Shown here: piece by piece, positions 1 through 6,129 of the stretch
Position numbering within the stretch: position 1 is the first letter of the stretch
Layout of the letters: every line of letters begins with the position of its first letter
Source of the DNA: Prochlorococcus sp. AG-418-G18
Lineage (GTDB): Bacteria; Cyanobacteriota; Cyanobacteriia; PCC-6307; Cyanobiaceae
Direction of reading: 5' to 3'
Assembly: GCA_003214215.1 (NCBI GenBank)
Contig: QCLX01000016.1
Location: 1 to 35,347, forward strand
DNA length: 35,347 nt
Position numbers and translations under genes: made by a program
The notes under the pieces: generated by a model
Databases searched by the model: none
What the model saw: the letters and a program-made list of their open reading frames with translations, nothing else
What the model was told of the DNA's origin: nothing

Positions 1-67
1 AAATTGATTATTTACTTGGGTTATAGTTCCCAAAGATAAACAGTCAATTAAAGAAAGAAATTAATTT

Positions 68-1390
68 ATGGAAAACAGACAAATTAATTTTTTTAAATCT
101 AAAGACTTTAATACCGCTCTTAAACCATTTAAAAAAGGAACGGTAGTAAAAATTGACTCGTTTGATATTAGAGAAAATCAAAAAGAATTAAAAATTGGTT
201 TATATGGTTGGTATGCAATTTGTCCTTCAAAAGAACTAAAAAAAAATAAGCTCCATTATTTTTCACTCTATGATGAACCTCTTATTCTCTATAGAGATGA
301 GAATGAAAATGTTAGGTGTATAAAAAACATTTGTCCGCATAGGGGGGCCTCCTTTTTTGGAGGGACATTATCAGATGGAGTAATAACCTGCCCATATCAT
401 GGAGCTAAATTCTCATCTGGTGGAAGTTGCCAAAATCTCAATAGAATAACTTGTAGTCACATAGTTGACAATAACTACGATAATTACGCCAAAAGAATCC
501 ACTTATCTCAGTACAAAGCTACAGAAAAAAATGGATATATATTTGTATATTTTTCTAAAAATTCTGAGACTGATTTAAATAATATAAGTGAAGATTCACC
601 TATAAGTAACTACGAATTATCTAATAATGGTTTTTCACATGAGGATTACGTATCTGAGGAGGTATTAGTTGACTTCAAATGTGATTGGTCAAGAATAATT
701 GAAAATCACTTAGATATCCTTCATATTTTTTGGGTTCATGGGGATACAATTCCTGATAAAGATGTTAATAAAAATGTATTAGTTAGTTTTAACCAGAAAA
801 TTAATGTAACTCCCAAACACATTGAAAGTATTTATTACTACAAAAATGTACCATCAAAAGAATTTATCCGGATAAAATACATACCACCTGGAAGGATATT
901 AATTTACAAAGGAGATCCTTCTAAATCACGATATTTGCAAGTTTTAGATCATATTCCACTTGGAAATAATAAAGCAAGAGTAATAGTAAGACATTACAGG
1001 AAATTTCTTAAAAATAAACTTCTTAATAAGCTTATCTTATTTAAAGAAACGCAAAGAAAGATTTTTTATAAAATATTCGAAGAGGATTATATGATTTTAA
1101 AGACGCAAACATATAATCATAATATGGGATTTATAAGTAAAGATGAAATAAAATTATTGGGAGAGGACCGCATTATAAATTATTTTTGGAAATGGTATAA
1201 GAGATCTGAAGAGAAAGATGAACCTTGGAAAAATATAAATAACTCTCAAAACCTTTCCGTATATGACGAAGTAATATTTAAATATCCCCCAGAGATCAAG
1301 AAATTAGAAATTATAAACAACATAGATATTATCAGAAAAACATTTGTAAGATTTGTTGCCCCACTATTATTTTTTATGTTAATCATATAA
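68..1390 (+). CDS. Rieske non-heme iron oxygenase, pheophorbide a oxygenase/Lls1-like
   Basis: A 440-residue Rieske-type oxygenase. The [2Fe-2S] ligands are visible as C89-x-H91 and C108-x2-H111. The mononuclear iron site is visible as N213..D216-x2-H219-x4-H224, with E339/D340 and Q347 in an E-D...Q segment that probably gives the acidic ligand. The last ~25 residues are hydrophobic (about 412-440), fitting the C-terminal membrane anchor of the plant and cyanobacterial pheophorbide a oxygenase/Lls1/Tic55 group, although the CxxC motif often found near that end is absent. Substrate is unknown: chlorophyll breakdown products are one candidate by family. Only 3 nt separate its stop from a 33-codon ORF that overlaps an ABC ATPase, so the three are probably co-transcribed. 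Start is the first ATG; no clear Shine-Dalgarno, which is common here. The fold and cofactors are seen; the substrate is not. Confidence 0.85.
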   Translation: MENRQINFFKSKDFNTALKPFKKGTVVKIDSFDIRENQKELKIGLYGWYAICPSKELKKNKLHYFSLYDEPLILYRDENENVRCIKNICPHRGASFFGGTLSDGVITCPYHGAKFSSGGSCQNLNRITCSHIVDNNYDNYAKRIHLSQYKATEKNGYIFVYFSKNSETDLNNISEDSPISNYELSNNGFSHEDYVSEEVLVDFKCDWSRIIENHLDILHIFWVHGDTIPDKDVNKNVLVSFNQKINVTPKHIESIYYYKNVPSKEFIRIKYIPPGRILIYKGDPSKSRYLQVLDHIPLGNNKARVIVRHYRKFLKNKLLNKLILFKETQRKIFYKIFEEDYMILKTQTYNHNMGFISKDEIKLLGEDRIINYFWKWYKRSEEKDEPWKNINNSQNLSVYDEVIFKYPPEIKKLEIINNIDIIRKTFVRFVAPLLFFMLII

Positions 1391-1393
1391 TTC

Positions 1394-1495
1394 ATGAAGA
1401 AAGTAAATAGACCTTCATGGTTGAATTGGCTTTACCTTTTTATATTTATTTTAAGCTCAATTCAATTGGTTATATTTTGGAGCAATAAGTTTTAG
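1394..1495 (+). CDS. 33-residue single-helix membrane peptide (small ORF)
   Basis: A 33-codon ATG ORF that begins 3 nt after the oxygenase stop and ends in TAG whose G is the first base of the GTG start of the next gene (TAGTG). The product has a short basic N-terminus (MKKVNR), a hydrophobic stretch at about residues 12-29 rich in L, I, F and W, and a short polar tail (SNKF), so it should be a one-pass membrane peptide. No family is recognised. The placement with no spare bases on either side and the stop/start overlap argue for translation and coupling to the ABC ATPase. It is too short for statistical coding evidence, and in AT-rich DNA a hydrophobic short ORF can arise by chance. Confidence 0.5.
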   Translation: MKKVNRPSWLNWLYLFIFILSSIQLVIFWSNKF

Positions 1496-2283
1496 TGGTA
1501 AATAAATTTTGGTTTGAGGCAAAAAATATAAATTGTTTTAAGAACGGTTTTAGAGTTATTAAAGATTTAAGTTTAAACATAGCATATTCAGAGAATGTGA
1601 TATTAATTGGACCAAATGGATCAGGTAAATCATCGTTAATAGAAGTAATTAATAGAAACATATACCCAGTATTTAATAATGAATCAAAGCTGAAAATTTT
1701 TGACAAAGAAAAAATAAATATATGGGAACTTAGAAAAAGAATAAGTACCGTAAATAATGATATTAAAAATAGAATACATCAAAATCTTCAAGTTTTTGAC
1801 TTGATTTTCAGTGGACTATATGGAAGATATTGTTACATAACAAAAAAATCTGAATGTGACATTTATAAAGTTGAAAATCTTATGGAGAAGATGAATATAT
1901 CAAGCCTATCAAAAAAATATTTTTCTTATTTATCAGATGGTGAAAAACAAATTTCTCTAATTGCCAGAGCATTAATAAGAAAACCTGAGATATTAATTCT
2001 TGATGAGCCAATTGCAAATTTAGATTATAAATCAAAGTATTTTGTAATTGATAAGATTAATGAATTATCAAAAATAAATACAAAAATTTTATGTATAACT
2101 CATGATATTTCAATGATTACAAGAATTTATGATCGGGTAATAATGCTAAAAGAGGGAGAGATAATGGCTGATGGATATCAAGAAAAAGTTATAAATAATG
2201 AAAATCTTAAAAAGTTATATGGTACTAGCTTGGATGTAAACCAAAATAATGGATTTTGGAGTATCAAAAGATTACCTAGATAA
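1495..2283 (+). CDS. Orphan ABC transporter ATP-binding protein (FepC/YlmA-like)
   Basis: A 262-residue ABC ATPase with Walker A GPNGSGKSS at 39-47, signature LSDGEKQ at 146-152, Walker B ILILDEP at 166-172 and switch histidine H203. Layout resembles the FepC/YlmA group (iron-complex type importers and related soluble ATPases). At the place where the Q-loop glutamine is expected (V-S-Q in relatives) it reads V86-N87-N88, so the usual Gln seems replaced by Asn. No permease or binding protein is encoded nearby, so it may pair with a distant permease or work as a soluble ATPase. Start is GTG overlapping the TAG of the preceding peptide gene; no ATG is placed better. It overlaps the convergent zinc-ribbon gene by 8 nt. 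ATPase identity is secure; substrate is not. Confidence 0.85.
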   Translation: MVNKFWFEAKNINCFKNGFRVIKDLSLNIAYSENVILIGPNGSGKSSLIEVINRNIYPVFNNESKLKIFDKEKINIWELRKRISTVNNDIKNRIHQNLQVFDLIFSGLYGRYCYITKKSECDIYKVENLMEKMNISSLSKKYFSYLSDGEKQISLIARALIRKPEILILDEPIANLDYKSKYFVIDKINELSKINTKILCITHDISMITRIYDRVIMLKEGEIMADGYQEKVINNENLKKLYGTSLDVNQNNGFWSIKRLPR

Positions 2284-2479
2284 TAATAATAAAAATGGCT
2301 ATCGCAATAGCAATTAATATTATTTTTTTACTTTTTAAAAATGAAGAGGATTTATTTCTAAATGAAGAAGATCCACATTTAGAACATACTATCTTACCTC
2401 CCAAAGATCTATCCGAAACGAATGAAGAACTTCCACAGTTAAAACAGACTTTATTAACACTATTCAATTTTAAAATCAT
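2276..2479 (-). CDS. Zinc-ribbon mini-protein with C-terminal membrane helix
   Basis: A 67-residue protein. Two CxxC knuckles are visible (C15-x2-C18 in VCFNCGS and C32-x2-C35 in VCSKCGS), both followed by G-S-S-S-F, giving a near-repeat typical of a zinc ribbon. A basic linker follows (FLKSKK) and then a C-terminal run of only I, L, A and F (about residues 52-67), a tail anchor. No named family is recognised. A 66-codon ORF lies antisense over the same stretch; I prefer this strand because the paired cysteines, linker and helix make a sensible protein. It is divergent from the CRP-family regulator and shares with it the palindromic Fur-like region at 2541-2610, so both could respond to iron. 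Confidence 0.65.
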   Translation of the reverse strand: MILKLNSVNKVCFNCGSSSFVSDRSLGGKIVCSKCGSSSFRNKSSSFLKSKKIILIAIAIAIFIIII

Positions 2480-2540
2480 TAAGAAAGTTATTTAAATTAT
2501 ATTCATTTAAAACAAATGTAAAGAATAACTTCAATAACAG

Positions 2541-2610
2541 GTTGATAATGAGAATCTATTGCAATAAGTTTTCTTTTATTGCATAATTGATATTAATTCT
2601 CATTATCAAC
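2541..2610. promoter_or_regulatory. 15-bp perfect inverted repeat with Fur-box-like arms
   Basis: The left arm GTTGATAATGAGAAT at 2541-2555 is the exact reverse complement of ATTCTCATTATCAAC at 2596-2610. A second dyad lies inside (TGCAATAA at 2560-2567, TTATTGCA at 2576-2583). Read as 19-mers, GATAATGAGAATCTATTGC (2544-2562) matches the classical Fur box GATAATGATAATCATTATC at 15 of 19 positions, and the minus-strand site at 2607-2589 at 14 of 19. It sits between the divergent zinc-ribbon gene and CRP-family regulator, ending 9 nt before the regulator's ATG. Most likely an iron-responsive double operator; if transcribed it would also form a strong hairpin. Confidence 0.6.
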
Positions 2611-2619
2611 ATAAGCAAA

Positions 2620-3207
2620 ATGAATTTCCATTCTTATGGAGAGTCTTCTTCAAAATCAGTAAGAATAATAACAGGACAGTCCGTTTTAATAGATCCATCA
2701 TCAAGGCCAAAAGGCACATGTCTAGAAGTTGAAAGTGGAATTGCTAGAGTTTATTGCCCTTGCGAAGAAACAGAAGGAATGACACTTGCATTTTTACAGT
2801 CAGGTGATCAGTTAAGAACGGACCTTTTATGTAGCGAGGGTGTTTGCGTTGAAGCTCTCACAGATTTGTCGTTTCATAGCAATGTAAATATTGATGAGAG
2901 TATTGGCTTCGATGCAGTAAATGAATGGACTTTGCAACTCCTTAGGATTAGACACTTGGGTAATGCAGAACAGCGATTACAAGCTTTGTTTTCAATACTA
3001 GTAAATCGTTTAGGGAGAAGATGTGGGCAATGGTGCGAGTTGCCTTTTAGGTTGACTCACGAAAGGATTGGGGAATTAATCGGATCCACACGTGTAACAT
3101 CAACAAGATTAATTTCTAAATTAAGATCATCTGAGTTATTAATAGCTCCTATTGGAACCCAAACAGTCAGCGTTGCACCTTCTTTTATTGAAACATCGCC
3201 GCTATAA
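2620..3207 (+). CDS. CRP/FNR-family transcriptional regulator
   Basis: A 195-residue regulator counted from the ATG at 2620. The N-terminal half is a degenerate cupin-like effector domain; the C-terminal ~70 residues carry a winged helix-turn-helix (LTHERIGELIGSTRVTSTRL), the standard CRP/FNR recognition region. It is shorter than NtcA (about 220 residues) and the cNMP-binding signature is not evident; four cysteines (CPC, LLCSEGVC) in the effector half could bind metal or sense redox state, which is inference. The frame is open from a TTG at 2587, but those 11 extra codons would lie inside the palindrome at 2596-2610, so ATG 2620 is preferred. Its place beside ferritin and an Fe(III) ABC ATPase, and behind Fur-like boxes, suggests a role in the iron response. 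Confidence 0.85.
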   Translation: MNFHSYGESSSKSVRIITGQSVLIDPSSRPKGTCLEVESGIARVYCPCEETEGMTLAFLQSGDQLRTDLLCSEGVCVEALTDLSFHSNVNIDESIGFDAVNEWTLQLLRIRHLGNAEQRLQALFSILVNRLGRRCGQWCELPFRLTHERIGELIGSTRVTSTRLISKLRSSELLIAPIGTQTVSVAPSFIETSPL

Positions 3208-3212
3208 AAAAA

Positions 3213-3503
3213 ATGAAGGAATCACAATCAATTACTAACAACTTGCTAATGGAAGTTGATTTTTTATCGAATAGACTCAGAAATATAAAACAAACTTTCA
3301 AAACCACTGAAAATAAGTCATTGAAAGAAAGATTATTTTCTGAAAACAAAAATATTTTTAAAAGAGTTAATGAAATTTATAAAATAGCTGAGCTCTTAAA
3401 TAAAAAAAATAATGAGAAAATCACCTTTTCTAATTTACTTATTGAAATAGCCAAAAGGACAATAAATGAAAATAAATTTGAAAGAAATTTATTTTTTCTT
3501 TAA
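3213..3503 (+). CDS. Small helical protein of unknown function
   Basis: A 96-residue Lys/Asn/Glu-rich protein starting 5 nt after the CRP-family regulator, so almost certainly in the same transcript. Predicted to be mostly helical (heptad-like leucines and isoleucines through residues 10-90), no cysteines, no signal peptide, no membrane segment. No family recognised. Its last 15 nt overlap the 3' end of the convergent ferritin gene. The tight linkage to the regulator is the only functional hint. Confidence 0.65.
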   Translation: MKESQSITNNLLMEVDFLSNRLRNIKQTFKTTENKSLKERLFSENKNIFKRVNEIYKIAELLNKKNNEKITFSNLLIEIAKRTINENKFERNLFFL

Positions 3504-4049
3504 ATCACTATCTATCAATAAGATTGCGGAAGGTTGATTAGAAGCAAACTTTACTTTGCCAAGTATATTTGCAAATTCATCTTCTGATTTTGTTTGAGCT
3601 TCTATAATAGGATCTAAGAATACATTGGTTCTTGTATCTGAAATTCTTTCTGAAATCGCATAAAGTTGTTGTAGAGATGAAGTTAAATCAGCCTCCATGT
3701 TGAACGAATAAGAAATCAGATCCTCTATTGAATCCCATGTTTGAACAGGTGAAGGGATTTCATCTAATTTTACGCTTTGTCCTCTTGCGATTAAGTAATC
3801 TGCAAATTTCTGAGCATGTTCCATTTCGCCTTGTGATTCACTTAGAAAATGAGAGGCAAATCCATTTAAATCACGTTCTTGAAACCATAGATACATAGAA
3901 AAATATTGAACATTGGCATATCTTTCCATTGTTAGATGTTCAAAAATGTTATCCAATAAACTATTGTCTATCGGTTGAGCAACAGCTCTTCCAGAGGGAC
4001 CAAAATTAATTAATTTCTTTGTTTTTAAATTATTTTCATTCATATTCAA
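3489..4049 (-). CDS. ftn: Non-heme ferritin (iron storage)
   Basis: A 186-residue ferritin of the bacterial FtnA / cyanobacterial SynFtn kind, which oxidises Fe(II) and stores Fe(III) in a 24-mer cage in the cytosol. By hand alignment to E. coli FtnA the ferroxidase ligands are E42, E75, H78 (in GEMEHAQ), E119 and Q152. The two glutamates that make the third iron site in FtnA (129 and 130) align with K154 and S155, so a classical site C appears absent. The first ~30 residues are an extension before the helix bundle. Ferritin is divergent from the Lys/Cys peptide at 4157, with a Fur-like box and a 16-bp dyad between them. There are two possible starts (M1, M3); the outer one is given. Confidence 0.92.
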   Translation of the reverse strand: MNMNENNLKTKKLINFGPSGRAVAQPIDNSLLDNIFEHLTMERYANVQYFSMYLWFQERDLNGFASHFLSESQGEMEHAQKFADYLIARGQSVKLDEIPSPVQTWDSIEDLISYSFNMEADLTSSLQQLYAISERISDTRTNVFLDPIIEAQTKSEDEFANILGKVKFASNQPSAILLIDSDLKKK

Positions 4050-4068
4050 CTAAGTGTCTAAATAAATA

Positions 4069-4084
4069 ATACAACATTTTGTAT
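4069..4084. promoter_or_regulatory. 16-bp dyad in front of ferritin
   Basis: ATACAA-CATT-TTGTAT is a perfect dyad with 6-bp arms and a 4-bp centre, 20 nt upstream of the ferritin start (gene on the minus strand). It could be a dimeric repressor or CRP-family site. AT-rich intergenic DNA makes short dyads common, so the support is weak. Confidence 0.3.
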
Positions 4085-4126
4085 AAATTAGTAATTAATA
4101 AATCCTTTAAATTAAATTAAATAATA

Positions 4127-4150
4127 TGATAATGAAAATCACTCGCAATA
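4127..4150 (+). promoter_or_regulatory. Fur-box-like site between ferritin and the Lys/Cys peptide gene
   Basis: The core GATAATGAAAATCACTCGC (4128-4146) matches the classical Fur box at 15 of 19 positions. The 24-nt stretch matches 2543-2566 (in front of the CRP-family regulator) at 20 of 24 positions, including TGATAATGA, AATC and GCAATA. It contains a -10-like TATGAT at 4125-4130 on the plus strand and ends 6 nt before the ATG of the 40-codon ORF, so a repressor bound here would block that gene directly. Confidence 0.55.
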
Positions 4151-4156
4151 CTATAA

Positions 4157-4279
4157 ATGAATTTAGAGTACAGTTTTTCTGAACTGCTAATAACTAAAAA
4201 AAAATATAAAAGTAAAAAAAAGAAATGTAAAAAGAAAAAATGCTCTAATTGGAAGGGCGGTAAATGTAATTGCCTATAA
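4157..4279 (+). CDS. 40-residue Lys/Cys-rich peptide (small ORF)
   Basis: A 40-codon ATG ORF in an otherwise unexplained gap. It has an ordinary-looking N-terminus (MNLEYSFSELLIT), then a very basic middle with 14 lysines in total, and four cysteines at 24, 29, 37 and 39 (C-x4-C-x7-C-x-C), ending in a GGKCNCL tail. Cysteine spacing plus basic charge could suit a metal- or nucleic-acid-binding peptide. It is directly behind a Fur-like box and divergent from ferritin, which hints at iron-regulated expression. No family recognised. Caution: the lysine runs come from an A-rich tract, so part of this pattern could be base composition. Its stop is 7 nt before the 3' end of the convergent futC-like gene. 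Confidence 0.45.
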   Translation: MNLEYSFSELLITKKKYKSKKKKCKKKKCSNWKGGKCNCL

Positions 4280-4286
4280 ATAAATT

Positions 4287-5363
4287 CTATATATATACCT
4301 TATGTACTCCAGGATATAAAAAATAATAACTATTTTTATTTATAGAAAGAGAACATTTATCACCATTATTTAGATGATTATTAATATCAGTTCTAACTCG
4401 CAATATGTTTCCATTAATAGTTACTTTATATATAAGAAATTCTCCAAGAAATTCTTTAGATATTACAATCGCATCACCAGATTCTGATTTTTTAATTGAA
4501 ATAAATTTAGGCGAAATTGACATACTTTGTATATTTGTATTTTTCAAATACTCTGAACTATTTATTTCACCTAAACAAGAAATATATGAATTACCATGTT
4601 TTTTGAGATTAATAATATTATTGCCCAAAATAAAACTACTAACAAATATGGTCTTGGGATTATTTAGGAGATTAATTGGTGTATCAATTTGATGTATTTT
4701 CCCCTCATTCATAACGGCGACTTTATCGCAAATTGACATTGCTTCTTCCGGATCATGAGTAACCATCAATCCGCTTGCATTACAACCTTTTAGGATATTA
4801 GGGAGTTCACTTCTCAATTTTAGTTTGACATGCAAATCAAGACTACAAAAAGGTTCATCCAACAAAATAAAATTTGTCCCTGGAGCAAGAGCTCTCGCAA
4901 TTGCGAGTCTTTGTTTTTGACCTCCAGACAATTCATGTGGGTACCTTCCAACAAAACTATCAAGACCAACAACATTTAGTAAATAATCAACTCTAAATCT
5001 GTCTTTTTTGTTTTTCAAACCAAACATTACATTTTCCAAAACAGTTAAATGGGGGAAAAGTGCATAATCTTGAAAAACCATACCAATATTTCTTTTCTCA
5101 GGACTAAGAATTATTTTCCTACTTGAAATTTCCTCATCATTTAGAGAAATACTGCCTCTAGAGGGATATTCGAACCCCGCGATTAATCTTAAAAGAGTTG
5201 TTTTTCCACAACCAGAAGGACCAAGCAGACCTAACAATTCGCCATTTTTAATTTTCAGGTTAATTTTGTTTAAAATCCAATTTGAACATTCTCTCTTATC
5301 ATATTTATGATGCAGATCATCAATTATTAACGCATCATTTTTCACAAAGTTCTTCTTATTCAA
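4287..5363 (-). CDS. futC: Fe(III)-type ABC transporter ATP-binding protein (FutC/FbpC-like)
   Basis: A 358-residue importer ATPase with Walker A GPSGCGKTT at 48-56, Q98, signature LSGGQKQR at 145-152, Walker B FILLDEP at 165-171, H203, and a C-terminal ~110-residue TOBE-like region. This is the POT/FbpC/CysA-like class; the cyanobacterial member beside iron genes is FutC, which energises Fe(III) uptake with the FutB permease and FutA/IdiA binding protein. Those partners are not in this window, so they must be elsewhere. The neighbourhood (ferritin, Fur-like boxes) supports iron over other substrates, but sulphate, polyamine or thiamine cannot be excluded by the ATPase alone. Divergent from nth with a perfect TGTA-N8-TACA dyad between them. 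Confidence 0.8.
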   Translation of the reverse strand: MNKKNFVKNDALIIDDLHHKYDKRECSNWILNKINLKIKNGELLGLLGPSGCGKTTLLRLIAGFEYPSRGSISLNDEEISSRKIILSPEKRNIGMVFQDYALFPHLTVLENVMFGLKNKKDRFRVDYLLNVVGLDSFVGRYPHELSGGQKQRLAIARALAPGTNFILLDEPFCSLDLHVKLKLRSELPNILKGCNASGLMVTHDPEEAMSICDKVAVMNEGKIHQIDTPINLLNNPKTIFVSSFILGNNIINLKKHGNSYISCLGEINSSEYLKNTNIQSMSISPKFISIKKSESGDAIVISKEFLGEFLIYKVTINGNILRVRTDINNHLNNGDKCSLSINKNSYYFLYPGVHKVYI

Positions 5364-5404
5364 ATATATTAAGTTAGCAGAAAATATTCACCTAAAATAT
5401 CCCT

Positions 5405-5420
5405 TGTATAATTTTATACA
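5405..5420. promoter_or_regulatory. TGTA-N8-TACA dyad between futC-like gene and nth
   Basis: TGTATAATTTTATACA is a perfect 7-bp-arm dyad that fits GTA-N8-TAC, the NtcA/CRP-family consensus in cyanobacteria. It also contains TATAAT (5407-5412, plus strand) placed as a -10 for nth (ATG at 5441) and TATAAA on the minus strand for the ABC gene, so back-to-back -10 elements are the simpler reading. The site might alternatively be bound by the CRP-family protein encoded at 2620. Confidence 0.4.
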
Positions 5421-5440
5421 CCATTTAATTTTCAATTTTA

Positions 5441-6094
5441 ATGAGAAAGTCTGAAAGAGCAGAAATAATACGAAAGGAACTCAAAAAACTATATCCATCA
5501 CCTCCAATACCCCTCGATCATACAAATGCATATACACTTCTAGTCGCCGTAGTTTTAAGTGCTCAATCAACAGATAAGAAAGTTAATGAATTAACAAAAA
5601 GCTTATTTAAGGTTGCAGATAATCCAGAAAAGATGATGCAGCTAGGTATTGATGGCATTTACGAATACATAAAATTTTTAGGTCTATCTAACCAAAAATC
5701 TAAGAACATCTTTAACCTATCTAAACTATTGATTGAGAAGCATAAAGGTATAGTCCCTGATTCTTTTGAAAAGCTTGAATCTCTTCCAGGGGTAGGTCAT
5801 AAAACAGCATCAGTTGTAATGTCACAAGTGTTTAATGTTCCTGCATTCCCAGTAGATACTCACATACATAGGTTGTCACAAAGATGGGGTCTATCAAATG
5901 GAGATAGCGTAGTTCAAACAGAAAAAGATCTAAAAAAAATATTTCCTGTTAATGACTGGAATAACTTACATTTGCAAATAATCTTTTATGGCAGAGAATA
6001 CTGCACAGCAAGAGGCTGTGATGGAACAAAATGCTATTTATGTCGTACTCTTTACCCAAAAAGAAAAAAGAAATTTATATGTAAAAAACCTTAA
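5441..6094 (+). CDS. nth: Endonuclease III (base-excision repair glycosylase)
   Basis: A 217-residue DNA glycosylase/AP lyase that removes oxidised pyrimidines. The helix-hairpin-helix LPGVGHKTA contains the catalytic K121, followed by the catalytic aspartate D139 in PVDTHIHR, as in E. coli Nth (K120, D138). The C-terminal cysteines are C188, C193, C198 and C201: spacing C-x4-C-x4-C-x2-C in place of the usual C-x6-C-x2-C-x5-C for the [4Fe-4S] cluster, with another cysteine at 214. The cluster may be bound with altered geometry. Length is normal. Start ATG is 21 nt after a TATAAT-like element's end region, giving a short leader. Confidence 0.92.
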   Translation: MRKSERAEIIRKELKKLYPSPPIPLDHTNAYTLLVAVVLSAQSTDKKVNELTKSLFKVADNPEKMMQLGIDGIYEYIKFLGLSNQKSKNIFNLSKLLIEKHKGIVPDSFEKLESLPGVGHKTASVVMSQVFNVPAFPVDTHIHRLSQRWGLSNGDSVVQTEKDLKKIFPVNDWNNLHLQIIFYGREYCTARGCDGTKCYLCRTLYPKRKKKFICKKP

Positions 6095-6129
6095 GAAATT
6101 AATATAATAATTAAATTAGTTTTTAAATT

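Noticed and set aside
15-45. TTGGG/CCCAA stem near the left edge
   Set aside because: Only 5 bp, 8-nt loop and no T-run; too weak for a terminator, and no upstream gene is visible to judge it.
2295-2495. 66-codon plus-strand ORF
   Set aside because: It is antisense to the zinc-ribbon gene. Its translation has no domain-like pattern, while the other strand gives paired CxxC and a tail anchor.
2587-2619. TTG start giving an 11-residue longer CRP-family regulator
   Set aside because: Those codons would encode a hydrophobic run unlike a regulator's start and coincide with the right arm of the palindrome at 2596-2610.
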